Shown here: positions 10,216-20,902 of the stretch, in pieces
Layout of the letters: each line of letters starts with the position of its first letter
Position numbering within the stretch: the first letter of the stretch is position 1
The notes under the pieces: generated by a model
What the model was told of the DNA's origin: nothing
Databases searched by the model: none
What the model saw: the letters and a program-made list of their open reading frames with translations, nothing else
Position numbers and translations under genes: made by a program
NCBI RefSeq assembly: GCF_000372725.1
Contig: NW_005202427.1
Location: 962,119 to 1,026,118, forward strand
Source of the DNA: Emiliania huxleyi CCMP1516
Taxonomy: Eukaryota > Haptophyta > Isochrysidales > Noelaerhabdaceae
Length of the DNA stretch: 64,000 bases
Direction: 5' to 3'

Positions 10216-12433
10216 CGGGGCCGGCCTGCGTCGCTGCAAAGGCCACGACGCCAGCGAGCAAGCCGGCGAACGCGCAGCCCGCCCTCCGCAGCGCCGGGAG
10301 GGCCGACGGGCGCGGCTTGACCATCCCGGTGCGCAGCTCAAAGTGGCGGCGGCGAGCCGCCTCGTTGACGGCGCGGACCGCCGGCAGCCGGCCGATGCGG
10401 GTCAGCTCATCGTACGCGTGCGAGAGCTTCGCACCTGTGCGAGGCGGCGGCGCTTTGTGGAGAGACGCTGTGCTCACAGCTCGACCGTGCGCGCGTTGAG
10501 AGCTCGGCACCCTTGCCGACCTCTGTGAGGGGGTCGGGTGCAACCAGGCCGAAGGGGACGCGCTTGGAGAGCGCGCCGCGCAGCAGCTGCGAGAGCGTGA
10601 CGAGGAGCTGCTGGTGCGGCGACATCGAATACGCGTGGAAGGCGACCTCGGTCAGCGCGTTGCCCTCCTTGACGCGCTCCTCCGAGAAGGCGGGCAGCAC
10701 CGCCTGCGACGCGAGAGGAGCCGGGGGTGTCCACCACGCGCCGGGTGTCGCGCTTGGGATGTGGGGGAGAGAGACCCCCCCCCCACACGCGCGCGTCTCC
10801 ACGTCCTTGGAGCAGGCGGGCGGAAGCCGCCTGCAGGTCGTCGGCGGCCGCGTCCATCAGCGCGTCGAGCGCCGCCGCGTCGGCGAGGGCGGTGTTCATG
10901 CCCTGGCCTGCGGGCGCGTCGTGCGCGTGTCGCGGACGTGGGAGCGGCGGGGGAGGGCGATGCTCCTTGGCGGACCGATGGAGGGGGAGGTGGCGTGCGC
11001 CGCGTCGCCGAGGATGAGAAGCTGCAGCTTGAGGGAGTGGTAGAAGGAGCAGTGGACTTGGCCCGTCTGGGACCAGGGCTGGCCGACCCACACCCTCGCC
11101 ACCTCGGCCCAGTCGAGCTCGAAGGGCTTGAAGTGGGCCTTGAAGTAGGCCGCGACGACCTCGGCGTCCTATGGCAACAACGACGAGGCCGATGCTGGTG
11201 GTGGTGGTGGTGGGGAGGCGGCGGCGGCGGCGGAGGCGTCCTGCGAGTGCAGCGCCTCGTCGCACGGCGTGTCGAGCATGTAGCCAAAGGCGAGGTTGAT
11301 CTTGCCGCCCGTCTCGGGCAGCCCGATGCCTAAAGGAGGGCTCACAGAGCCGTCAGCAGTCCGCCTGTCGCAACCGCCGCCTCGCGCTGCGGCAAGCGCC
11401 GTTGATGCCCTTGAGGCACTGCGGCAGCACGACCACCTTCTTCTCCGCCACCGCGGCCGGCAGGTGCAGGTGCAGCGACTTGAAGTTGGTGAAGATGTCG
11501 GCGACGGAGCACTCGAAGGCGCGCTCGTTTGCGACGAGCGCCGCGCGGACAGCGGAGCGGACGCCGTCCGCACCGATGAGCAGGTCATACGGCAGGTACT
11601 CCTCCTACGGGAGAGGGTTCTGAGAAGGTTCGGGGAAGGGTCGGCGATGAGCAGGTCGTACGGCGGGTCTCCTCGGCGCGGCGGGCGACGCCGCGCACAA
11701 AGATCCGCTTCTCGTCCGGGTCAACGAAGAGGACCTTGCTCTGGTAGCGAAGCGTGAGGCGGCCTGAGCGGCGGAAGTTGTCGTTCAAGTAGCGCGCGAG
11801 GGCGGCGACGATGAAGTTGCGGTCGACGACCTACGGGTCACGGCTCCGAGAGGGTCTGAGGCGAGGGGCCAGTTGGCACAACTAGTGCAGCGCAAAGCGG
11901 TCGCCTACGGGGACGGCTCCACGACGGCTCCACGGTGCCGGACGAATCCGAGAGGGCTGCGAGTCGGACGACGGACGTAGTTCTCGCCGACGTCCTCGGC
12001 GCCTGCCTCGATCATCGTCTTGCCGAGGTAGATTGCGGTGGACTCGATGGGCACGCCAACCTTTGGCAGGAGCAAACAGTGGTGAGGGAGGCGGCGGTGA
12101 GTGAGCGGCAGCAGGCGAGGCCTCAACCTGGGAGACGTAGTCCTCATACAGGCCCGGTACCGCCCGGAGGGCGGTGAGGCCGTGCGTGCTGAGGCCAATC
12201 ATCCACGAGCGCTTCTTCTCGAGCCCGGCCGCGTCGAGCACGCCGTAATCCTCACCCGTCTCGACGAGAGTGACGTGGTACTCGACCTCGTCACTGCTGC
12301 GCCGGAGCAGGTTGATTGCAGCGAGGAGGCCGGCCGGCCCGGCGCCGACGACGACGGCGCGGCAAATGCGCTTCGGCTGCTGCATGGCATCGGCCGTGCT
12401 GGGCGTCTGCTTGAGAGCGTCGAGGAGGCCCAT
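10130..12433 (-). CDS. FAD-dependent monooxygenase, kynurenine 3-monooxygenase-like
   Basis: Multi-exon minus-strand gene from ATG 12433. Exon 1 (12128-12433) has the Rossmann dinucleotide motif VVVGAGPAGLLAAINL. A 67-nt GT-AG intron (12061-12127) leads to VGVPIESTAIYLGK. Later exons read VVDRNFIVAALARYL, then YDLLIGADGVRSAVRAAL (the DG motif of group A flavin monooxygenases), GIGLPETGGKINLAFGY after a 70-nt GC-AG intron (11330-11399), LLILGDAAHATSPSIGPP (the GD motif binding FAD ribityl/phosphate), QGMNTALADAAALDAL, and FSEERVKEGNALTEVAFHA. The FSxxR...NA...A pattern and a C-terminal hydrophobic helix (AGCAFAGLLAGVVAFAA) are kynurenine 3-monooxygenase features, suggesting a membrane-tethered aromatic hydroxylase. 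Substrate is inference. The 3' end runs into 10-bp repeats; the stop near 10130 is provisional. Confidence 0.75.
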
Positions 12434-12527
12434 CGTGTGAGCCGTATGAACGCACCCCGTCGATCACGGGCGGCGCCTTCGAGTCGATTCGACGCCCTCC
12501 GCGACAAGGAAGTACCAGGAATGTTCC

Positions 12528-12540
12528 CCTTTTTTGTTTA
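12528..12540. repeat. Left 13-bp direct repeat flanking element B
   Basis: CCTTTTTTGTTTA at 12528-12540 is repeated exactly at 14790-14802, immediately outside the inverted ends of the element between them; a candidate target-site duplication. Confidence 0.7.
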
Positions 12541-13047
12541 AAAATTGCAGTTTACTACGTTTTGCTTTTCTCTTGCAGATTACTACACACCACACAATGC
12601 AAGAGCTTTTCTCTTGCAGATTACTACACACCACACAATCCACCTTGCAGATTACTACACACACAATCCACCTTGCAGATCACTACACAGACACAATCCA
12701 CCTTGCAGATTACTCCCGCCCTCCGCCCTCGCCCCCGCCCCTGCCCTGGCTGGCCTGGGTGGCATCTCCCCATTATCACGCGCCAAGTGGACGGGGCCCT
12801 GAGCCGACCTAGCCCCAGACGGAACGGGGCGCCCAACACGTGCCCGGATTACTGTGCCTTCCCCGGGTGCAGCCTTTCGGTTCGTGAAGGGTCGGTGCGA
12901 GTCGTGCTTTCCTCGATCCCCCGCCCTCCCCCGCCATCTCCGCCGCTTTGGCTCTACAGCCACCACCGGGAGGCGGCGAGGCGAAATCAGACTCGGTCGA
13001 GAGACCCCAGATTGGCATCCATGCCTCTCTGGACAGGGTGGCCCGCC

Positions 13048-13199
13048 ACGTCTGAACCACAGCGTGTCCCGACTCGACCGCCGGCGTCCCGGTCCGGGGG
13101 TGTTTCTCTTCTTATCCGTTACCATGTAGAGCAAGGCCGAGGGCGGGCCCTTTCGGGCTCGGGCCGCCCTCTCGCCCGCACCTCTGCGGGGCTTGCACG
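13048..13199. repeat. 152-bp internal direct repeat, copy 1
   Basis: Starts ACGTCTGAACCACAGCGTG and ends CGGGGCTTGCACG; virtually identical to 13770-13921. It contains a short GC-rich palindrome around GGGCCCTTTCGGGCTCGGGC. No open frame of note. Confidence 0.85.
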
Positions 13200-13769
13200 T
13201 GGCAGCGGCGGCTCAAGATCCCAGCGATCTCGAGTTCTTCACGCTATCCACTGCGCCGCGGCTTCGCCGCGCCCATCCAAGCCCAGGGCTTGGTTTGCTG
13301 ATAACCGCATCTCGCTCTGCGCATCTCTGAGGCTACCCGCGCGCCGACTGCTACGCGCGCGGCGAGAGGCGCACCCCATCGGGGACAGGATTGAGGCCCC
13401 TGTACAAGCTCGGCAACGCTGCCGTCGTTGCCCTCCCGAGCCCTCAACACGATGCCGCACATTGCGCAACCCGTTCTGCGCACATGCCGCAGGGAGGAGT
13501 TTTCACTCTCCCGTCCGAGTTTCTCCTTCCTGCAGGGCGAGAGACATCAGCCTCTCTACTTCCAGGAGAACATCTACGCCACACGCTATCCCGACGGTCC
13601 ACAACCCACACTCTCGCTGCAGTCGATCCAGCCCTCGCACTCCCCACTGGAGATCTAGCTGAGGCCCCGGCGGACAGGATTGGAGCCCCTGTGCTGCGTC
13701 TGTGGTGATATGTGGGGGACACTTTCTCCCCCTATTCATGTCAGTCACTCGACTGCGTCGAGGGGGGGG

Positions 13770-13921
13770 ACGTCTGAACCACAGCGTGTCCCGACTCGAC
13801 CGCCGGCGTCCCGGTCCGGGGGTGTTTCTCTTCTTATCCGTTACCATGTAGAGCAAGGCCGAGGGCGGGCCCTTTCGGGCTCGGGCCGCCCTCTCGCCCG
13901 CACCTCTGCGGGGCTTGCACG
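13770..13921. repeat. 152-bp internal direct repeat, copy 2
   Basis: Second copy of the block at 13048-13199, in the same orientation 722 bp downstream, inside element B. Confidence 0.85.
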
Positions 13922-15125
13922 CGCCACAACGACCCCTGGAATTGCGACTCGCCGCTTTCCTCCCGCTGTGATTCTGTGTGAGCTCTGAGTCTTGTCTGCC
14001 AACAATATACCTAAACCTGCAAATCCGAGGTTGCAGTTACTGGTTGAACGCTGAAACTTGATTCGGGCGTCATCCTACTCGCTGGCCAATTCGGATTGTC
14101 ATTGTCTGCTGTGCTCTTCTGTCTGGCCGGATTGCCTGCACGCGATGGCTGACGATCGCGCGGTGGCCTTCTGCGAGGGGGACCTCCTCGTCGTGGACGA
14201 CGACAATCATCCGACCCACCATCGATCGTTGTGGCCACAGGACATAGGGCGCGTTTGCCGACGCTCAGGCAAAAGCCAAGGTAAAGATTGCAGCTCCTCC
14301 GGACTCGGCGCTGGAGTCGGTTGCGACGGCAAAGGAGTGCAAGCTCGACGCCGGCGCTGCGACTACGACCGCTGTCGTCATCACCATGCCTTCAGTAACA
14401 ACTGGCTCTGACCGTTCCGACGGGACCACGAGGGCATGGTAGACGAGTCTACCGCAGTCTATCTACAGACGGGCTGACGCATGAGCGACTTGGTGAGGTT
14501 AGCAGCTTGGTGCGCGTGGGGAGGTCCCTGAAGGCTCAGGAGTGTGTGGTGTGTAGTAATCTGCAAGGTGGATTGTGTGGTGTGTAGTAATCTGCAAGGT
14601 GGATTGTGTGATGTGTAGTAATCTGCAAGGTGGATTGTGTGGTGTGTAGTAATCTGCAAGGTGGATTGTGTGGTGTGTAGTAATCTGCAAAGAGAATTGT
14701 GTGGTGTGTAGTAATCTGCAAGACAATTTGACCCGCGCGTAGTAATCTGCAAGAGAAAAGCTCAAAACGTAGTAAACTGCAATTTTTCCTTTTTTGTTTA
14801 CCATGAATGAAGTTGAAGAAGACATCCCTCTACTGAGGCGCCCGCCTCCCCCCACATGTGAACCCTTGTGCATGATCGCCGCGCCGGGCCGCCGCAACCA
14901 CAGGCCTAGGGCCCTGCTCCGGTGGGCACCGGGACCGGGACCGGGCGCCGCCTCGATGCACCCACCCAGGAAGGACAGCTGGAGGCTCGCTTTGCGCGAG
15001 TGCGCGAGGTCCGAGGTCCGTGTCGAAGGTCCGTGGCAGCAAGAGAGCGCCCGCACGAAGCCCAGCACCACCCCTCAGCAGAGCTGGCGAGAATCCTGGC
15101 GGATTCGCGCTACAGTTTCAGAGAG

Positions 15126-15423
15126 TATGGAAAGTTCACGTCATGACGGTTAGCCGCTGTCACGACCGTTAGCCGCTGTCACGACAGCTGGGAGCTGTCA
15201 TGACAGCAAACGACAGCGACAGTGACACCTACCTGTCACCAGCTGTCACCAGCTGTCACCAGCTGTCACCAGCTGTCACCAGCTGTCACCAGCTGTCACC
15301 AGCTGTCCGTTGCTGCTGTTCGTTGCTGCTGTCGTTTCGCAGCCGCTGTGCGCTGTCACGACATATTGACCATGTCGCGACCATTAACAGCCCGTTTAAC
15401 CGTCATGACGTGAACTTTCCATA
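15126..15423. mobile_element. 298-bp MITE-like element with 27-bp inverted ends
   Basis: Perfect 27-bp terminal inverted repeats at 15126-15152 and 15397-15423, starting TATGGAAAGTTCACG. The ends begin and finish with TA, consistent with a TA target as in Tc1/mariner-type MITEs (inference). The interior is made of CTGTCACGAC variants and a 10-bp tandem array AGCTGTCACC (about 15233-15306). No coding capacity. Confidence 0.8.
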
Positions 15424-16265
15424 GTCTCTCAATCGAAAATTCCGCGCCACGGCGGGCGAATGAAGAGACCTGGTCCGACAGCCGTCTGCGCGCTGAAATT
15501 CTAAACGGAATCGATACGTGGTACGTCTTCTGAATCGCTCGTGGAGAGGAGTACGGCCATTCTCCACTTGTGTTCGACGACGTCGTACATTGTTCGACGA
15601 CTTCGAACACGATCGAGTAAACGCAGTCGGGCTCCGCTCGAGTGAGAGCCGCGGTCGCGCGGTCGCGGCCAGGCGCGGGGCTCGAGCGCGGGGCCTGGCT
15701 AGGGCTGCCGGGCGTGATCTCAACCCACGCGCCGGAGCGCGTGTAGTGCTTCAGCAGCCGGGCGGTCGCCGCAGCCACCTCGAAAAGAAAGAAAGAAAAC
15801 GGACAATTCTAGGGAAAGAAAGAAAGAAAGAAAACAGACACGCCAAACGAGGGATGGGACGAGGACAGGGTCCCCACCTGCACGAGCAGGATTTTGGAAG
15901 AACGATCAGGGGGACAGGTGGGGCTCTCCTGCTCCTGACAAGGGACACGACAGGCTCGCAGCGCGGTGGACTCCCACATCCACTGGCGGTCTCATCTCAG
16001 TCTAGCGACCTGCCTCCAGCTTGTCGCTGGCAGTCTCTCCTACCACAGGCACACTGACACAGGGGTGGCAGGGGCGGCTCTAGGGAGGGATGGGAGACGC
16101 ACGGATTCGTTTTCTCCTCGCACCGTGTGTGTGCCAGTCCGCGCCAGTCCGCGCCCTTGTCGTGCCAGTGTGCTGTGAGAGAGGCTTCGCTCCTAAGAAT
16201 TCTCCTCGCACCTTGACGGCACCGCTCTCTCTCTGGCCGACTCATCATACACACTGTGTGTATAT
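15424..16265. other. Intergenic, with a repeat family C fragment
   Basis: No supported gene. About 15783-15870 carries GAAAGAAAGAAAACAGACA followed by a GAGGGATGGGACGAGG block, a fragment of repeat family C. About 16120-16200 repeats, in opposite orientation, the GTGCCAGTCCGCGCCAGTCC segment of 7595-7660. Confidence 0.5.
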
Positions 16266-17432
16266 ATGTGTATGTGGTTCATCGTCGCCACCACTAGCCT
16301 CGTCCACCCTGCGGCGCGGGCTTCGCCGCGCGTGCTGCTAGCGCGCTCAGTCGTGCCCACCATGGCGGTCGAGACGGACACTGCGTCGCCGAGCGCGACG
16401 CCGACAGTCGCCGCGGAGCGGTACGTGGCGACCAACCGTTTTCGCGTCAAACAGGGCCGCGGGGCGGCCTTTGAGAAGCGGTGGGCCGAGCGCAAATCCC
16501 GCCTTGGCATGCTCGACGGCTTCCGCTTCTTCTGCATGCTGCGGCTCACGGGCGAGTGGGACGGCGAGGCGCCGAATTACATCTCGTGCACCGTCTGGGA
16601 GGAGGAGGCGCAGTTTGACGCGTGGAAGAAGGGCGACGCCTTCAAGGAGGCGCACGGCGGCGGCACCATCGGAGGCGTCGCCTCGATGGTGCTCGCGACG
16701 ATGCAAAACACAAAGGGCAAGCCAAAGGTCGCGCTGTGGGATGGGCTGCTGCCCGTCTCGGTGGTGCCGCCGGCGCCAACGCCCGGCACCCGGCGGCGCG
16801 AGGCGGACAGAGCGGTGAGAGGACGCATCCTTCACGTCCGCCGCTGTGGACAGGCGGGTGGCGCGAGGTTGAGGCCGACGGCAAGGCGATGCTGGACGGC
16901 GAGGTGTACGTCGCCATGAACCGCTTCTCGGCACCACGGCCCTCGCAGAGGAATTGGCGAAGCGTCTGCCTTTTCACGGCCCTGCGGGTGAGCAGGTGCT
17001 GCCCGGCATGGAGTCCGGCTTTGAGCAGCGCTTCGCCTCGCGCGAGAGCACGCTGGCCAGCCGCGACGGCTTCCAGGGCTTCCTGCTGCTGCGGCGTGAC
17101 GGCGCGCCCGACGACGGCTTCACGCACTCCACTCTCTCGGTGTGGCGCGACAAGGCGCGCCGTTGGGGGCGGGCGGAGCGGGAGGGGTGTGGGGGGGGGG
17201 TGGAAGAGCGTCGCAGGTGGTTCACGCCGTCTGCTGCAAACAGGCGGCCTTCGAAGCGTGGAGGGGATCCGAGGACCGCGCGGGGAAGCCAAAGCCGGGC
17301 GGAGGAGGAGGGGCGGGAGGAGCGGACGGCGAGGGAGGGCCGCCCAAGGGGCCGCCGCAGATGTTCGCGAAGCCGCCCGAGCCGTCGTTTTACGAGGGCA
17401 TTCTCGTGCTTGAGTCGGCGCGCGGCATTTGA
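16266..17432 (+). CDS. Tandem ABM-domain monooxygenase-like protein
   Basis: Four exons: 16266-16785, 16854-16930, 16996-17154, 17244-17432, ending TGA. Two antibiotic-biosynthesis-monooxygenase (ABM; dimeric ferredoxin-like, often heme-binding) repeats: repeat 1 has YVATNRFRVKQGRGAAFEKRW, a FRFFCMLRL strand and SCTVWEEEAQFDAWKKGDAF; repeat 2 has YVAMNRFSVLPGMESGFEQR, FQGFLLLRRDG and LSVWRDKAAFEAWRGSED. The repeats align only after removing introns of 68, 65 and 89 nt, all with GC donors (CCCG/GCACC, CTCG/GCACC, CAAG/GCGCG) and CAG acceptors; this parallel supports the splice model. The N-terminal 35 residues (MCMWFIVATTSLVHPAARAS...) look like a secretory/plastid leader. Small-molecule or heme oxidation is inferred from the fold only. 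Confidence 0.75.
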
Positions 17433-18800
17433 GAGGGGGCAGCGAGCTCTCCTGTCACGCTGTGTGTATGGCTCGATCGATGTACCGCGACCTCTGAGCT
17501 CGGTCTCGGGTGCACGCAGGAGATAGATAAGAGTTGGGTGACGCTGACGGGGTATCACTATCAGTCGCCTCAAAAATGCTCAGAGGCTGACGAGTGATGA
17601 CTGATGTGTGTGTGGCGCGCGGCTCTTGCGGGCGCGCCGCGCGGGCTCTCCATGCATGGTCCGCGCGGACCGCGCAACGCATGCGGGGACAGACGGCCTG
17701 ACGGGTCATGCAAAATAAATCTCTGAGAAATATTCGAGGGTGTATCGTCGATGTCCCAAAGTCAGCGTGGCGGAGTTGCGAGAAGCGATGGGCGCCCCTC
17801 TAAACGCCCATAGCGCCCCACCGCCTCGCTCGCCCGAGCCGCTCCGACTGGAGGGCGCTCCGCTCGCCCGGCATCGAGCCGGTGCACCACCTGCCCCCAA
17901 ACGCGGTCCCGGACCCCCCTCGTCGCCAGCGGCAGCCGCTGGCTCGACGAGCAGCACCCTCTCGGCCGCCGCCTTGGCCCGGCCGCCGCTGTCGCGGCTG
18001 TCGGGCTCCGCGACAGCCGTCGACCACCGACCAGAGGTAGCTGGGCCGCTATGGATGCGGAAGGTGGGGCGACGTAGTTGTCAACTTGTAACCCCGCAGC
18101 ACCGTTCTCAAGTCGGCGAACTCACCATTTTATTTTCGAGTTTAGGTCTCGCGACGGCTATCTCGACCCGGCGCTCGGGATCTGAAGCTACGAGGCCTGG
18201 GTTGGGGCTATCAGTGGGCTACATGCCGCTTGCCGCGGCTCCTAGGTCGACGAAACGCTCGCGCTTCACCCTCCCCCCCTCTGACGATAGGTGTCTGCGC
18301 CGCGCGCTCACCGGCAAAGAAGCACACAGCGGGCGATGGCGGCGCGCGGCGACGCTTCTGACTCAATGGAAGGTCGCCCACATACCCTCCAATACGACAA
18401 CGCCGTAGGTGGGTCGAGACTGCCCTCCACCCGCTCGCGTTTGCCTCCCCTACCCGACCGGGTCGGCTCCCTGTAGATGGCGGTCGAGACACCTTCACTG
18501 CGACCCTTCTGCCCGCGACAGAGGCGCCTGAGCGCATGGGCTACACGGCCCCTCGAGGCGGCCCGCGGGGCGGCGGGAGAGAGCTCTCCCGCCGTCGTGG
18601 CGCACCATATCACCCGTAGAGGCCTCTTTGTAGTCGCCTTTTGGCACCTCCTCTCTTCACGCCGCCGATTAGACCCCGCCGCACCGCATCACCGCCCCCC
18701 TCCCTGCCCCGTCGCCCTCCTGAGCTCTCCCCCCTTCGCTCCAGTCACGCACAGGACGGCTGGGCCATCGGTCCGCGTGCCAGGCGCCCGGGACGTCCGG
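17433..18800. other. No confident gene
   Basis: A plus-strand frame 17740-18408 and overlapping frames exist but show no family features. The 18030-18400 stretch is lower in GC than its surroundings. Confidence 0.3.
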
Positions 18801-18816
18801 GGAGCGGCTCCGTATT

Positions 18817-20230
18817 TTGAGCCCTCTCGGGCCACTCTCGGGCGCGTCCGCCGGCCGGCAGAGCACCGCTCGGGCGACTCAGACGGCTCGCCCGACCAGC
18901 GCGCTCGACCGTGCCGCCCCCACACCGTCAGTGGCGGGCTCGGGGGGGGCGGGCGGCGTCCGCGCACCCCTCGTGAGGGTGACCACCGCTCTCCTCTCAC
19001 CTCTCCCCCCCCGCCCGTGGCACCCCACACTCGTCCCTCCTCAGGGGCGCAAGGCGGCACGTTCAACGCTTGCCTCGGCCCACCTCGCCATCTCGCCCGC
19101 CGCCGCGGCCAAGGTGGTGGCCTCGGCGGCCCAGACGAAGCCCGTGCGGCTCGTTTGGGAGCCGCGCGCCGTCCCTCTCTCGCCCGCGCTGCTCACCACG
19201 CCCAAGCCCACGTGTCCCTCCGGCCGCAGGCGCCGCCGGGGCGCAACCAGCGCCCCTCCCGAGCACCTTCCCGGCAGGCAGCGCCTCCGTAGCGGCGCTG
19301 GCGGCCCCTGCGAGCCGGCCGGCACCGCGAGTGCGTACTCGAAGGCGCGCGCGTCCCCTCTCTCCCCGGCCCGCCGCGTCTCTCAAACTCTGACCACCCC
19401 TCCCCCTCCCGGGTCAGGCGTGCATCGGGCGTACAAAATGGCCGCGGGGCGCAGCTCCAGCGACGCTGTCTCTTTGGCCCGAGCGGTGGGTAACTCCCTG
19501 GCCGGGCTCGGGCCCTCTCGGGCTGCTGCGAGCTGCGCGATGCGAGTCCCCTCCGCCGCACGGCCGTGCCCTTGCCCCTCTCACCCTCCGACTCCGCCGC
19601 AGGACCGGTCTGGCGACCCGGGACGACCGCCTAGAGCAGCATCATCGACCATCCCGACCCCGTGGGGGTCGGGGCGGGCCAGCCAGACATGAGAGCGCCC
19701 CTCCCCCCCTCTCGCGGCGCGTCCCCTCCTTCCTCCCCGCACCCCGCCACCCGGCTCGCCGCCCCGTCGCCGTCGCGAGTCAGCCCTCGATCAGGTACTG
19801 CCAAAGGCGGCCGCAAGCAGCACCATCGCTACCAGCGCCACCGCGCCGGTGCTGGTAAGCTCTGCGGCCCGTGTAGCGGCCCCTTAGCCCGTCGCCCGGG
19901 CACATGGCGCCCTCACACCGCTCCTCGCCCCCGTCTCGCAGGCCAAAATCGTCGACATCGCGTCGGCACTCTCGACGGCGCGCCTGGGCTCGCAGAGGGC
20001 GGCCTGGGCGGTGCAGGGTGACTGGACTGCCCCCCTCCCGCGGTGCGCCAAGCCTCGGGGGTCGGGGAGACCATCTCGGGTCGCCGAGGGGGCGGGTCGG
20101 ACGCCCGATCCGGCTGCTGGCCGGAGGACGTCGCCGGCTCCGCGATTTTGGGCGCCCCAGGCGCCTCCAGCCGGGCCGAGCGGCGCCAGCTGGTAGCTGG
20201 GGCCGCAGGGCGGTCGGAATCTCGAGGACC
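18817..20230 (+). CDS. Possible multi-exon gene, unrecognised
   Basis: Weakly supported. Ala-rich, helix-like segments recur on the plus strand in alternating frames with plausible splice edges: ...TLASAHLAISPAAAAKVVAS (about 19060), an exon 19798-19857 (CAG/GTACTGCC to GTGCTG/GTAAGC; VLPKAAASSTIATSATAPVL), and 19942-20018 (CAG/GCCAAA; AKIVDIASALSTARLGSQ, then AG/GTGACTGG). No domain recognised; start and end are unknown and coordinates are approximate. Confidence 0.25.
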
Positions 20231-20365
20231 CTCCCTAAACCGCTAGCGCTAGGCCGCTAGCTAGGTGTAGGCTAGCCCAATCGACTATCAGTGCTCAGCT
20301 TATGCGTGAAAAGGTTGGTCTGTGTGTTTTTCACTTGGACACTTCGAGTGCAGTCGGTATAAACC

Positions 20366-20545
20366 TTGGAGCACTTGGAGTGCAGTCATCAGCCTCACAT
20401 CCAGGGCCGGGGAGCTAAGAAGCGCACCCAGCGGGCCGGATGATCGGGATCGGGTTGCGGGCAAGAGAGCCCTAGCCCCGGGGGTGCGCGTTCGCAGGGA
20501 AAGGGCCTTAAAGTAAACACGGGTCTCCGAGGGTTAGTCCGCGCT
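20366..20545 (+). repeat. Dispersed repeat family A, copy 2
   Basis: Plus-orientation copy: CTTGGAGTGCAGTCATCAG, CATCCAGGGCCGGGGAGCT, GGGTTGCGGGCAAGAGAGCC, GTGCGCGTTCGCAGGG, then AAACACGGGTCTCCGAGGGT. Confidence 0.85.
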
Positions 20546-20567
20546 CCAGGTTTCCCCTAGCTATAAA

Positions 20568-20790
20568 CCTTGGAGCACTTGGAGTGCAGTTATTAATTAA
20601 CCTCACATCCAGGGCCGAGGAGCTGAGAAGCGCACCCAGCGGGCCGGATGATCGGTGTCGGGTTGCGGGCAAGAGAGCCCTAGGCCTAGCCCTGGGGGGT
20701 GCGCGTTCGCAGGGAAAGGGCCGTAAAGTAAACACGGGTCCCCGAGGGTTAGCTCTGCGCTCCGGGTTTCCCCTAGCAGCGGAACGCCCC
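20568..20790 (+). repeat. Dispersed repeat family A, copy 3
   Basis: Second plus-orientation copy about 220 bp after copy 2, so the pair is a tandem arrangement. It ends GGGTTTCCCCTAGCAGCGGA, shared with the copy at 56218-56460. Confidence 0.85.
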
Positions 20791-20902
20791 CTCTACTCGG
20801 GGGCTAGTAGACACCAGGCACTAGCACGACAACACACCCATTCCTCAGGGGGGGTCATAAACCGAGCATTTTTTAACCACGGCCGGAGCCTCCGCCAATC
20901 CA

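Larger units (their letters stand above)
12541..14789. mobile_element. Non-autonomous inverted-repeat element, 2.25 kb
   Basis: Terminal inverted repeats: AAAATTGCAGTTTACTACGT on the left, its reverse complement on the right, about 25 bp matching up to GTTTTG. Next to both ends are subterminal tandem repeats of about 30 bp containing CTTGCAGATTACTACACACC, in opposite orientation (left about 12577-12715, right about 14552-14760). The interior holds a 152-bp direct repeat (13048-13199 and 13770-13921) and no recognisable transposase, so it is non-autonomous. The superfamily is not assigned; a 13-bp target duplication is unusual for the common ones. Confidence 0.75.

Noticed and set aside
10474..11333. 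Alternative long frames on both strands over the flavoprotein.
   Set aside because: Only the spliced minus-strand reading gives the FAD motifs in order.
11597..11677. A GA-AG intron in the flavoprotein.
   Set aside because: Possible from the duplication edge, but a GC donor nine bases away also keeps the frame; not claimed without cDNA.
12577..12715. Regular short direct repeats (TTGCAGATTACTACACACC) that superficially look like a CRISPR array.
   Set aside because: No spacers of constant length, opposite-strand counterpart at 14552-14760, and a eukaryotic context; they are subterminal repeats of a transposon-like element.
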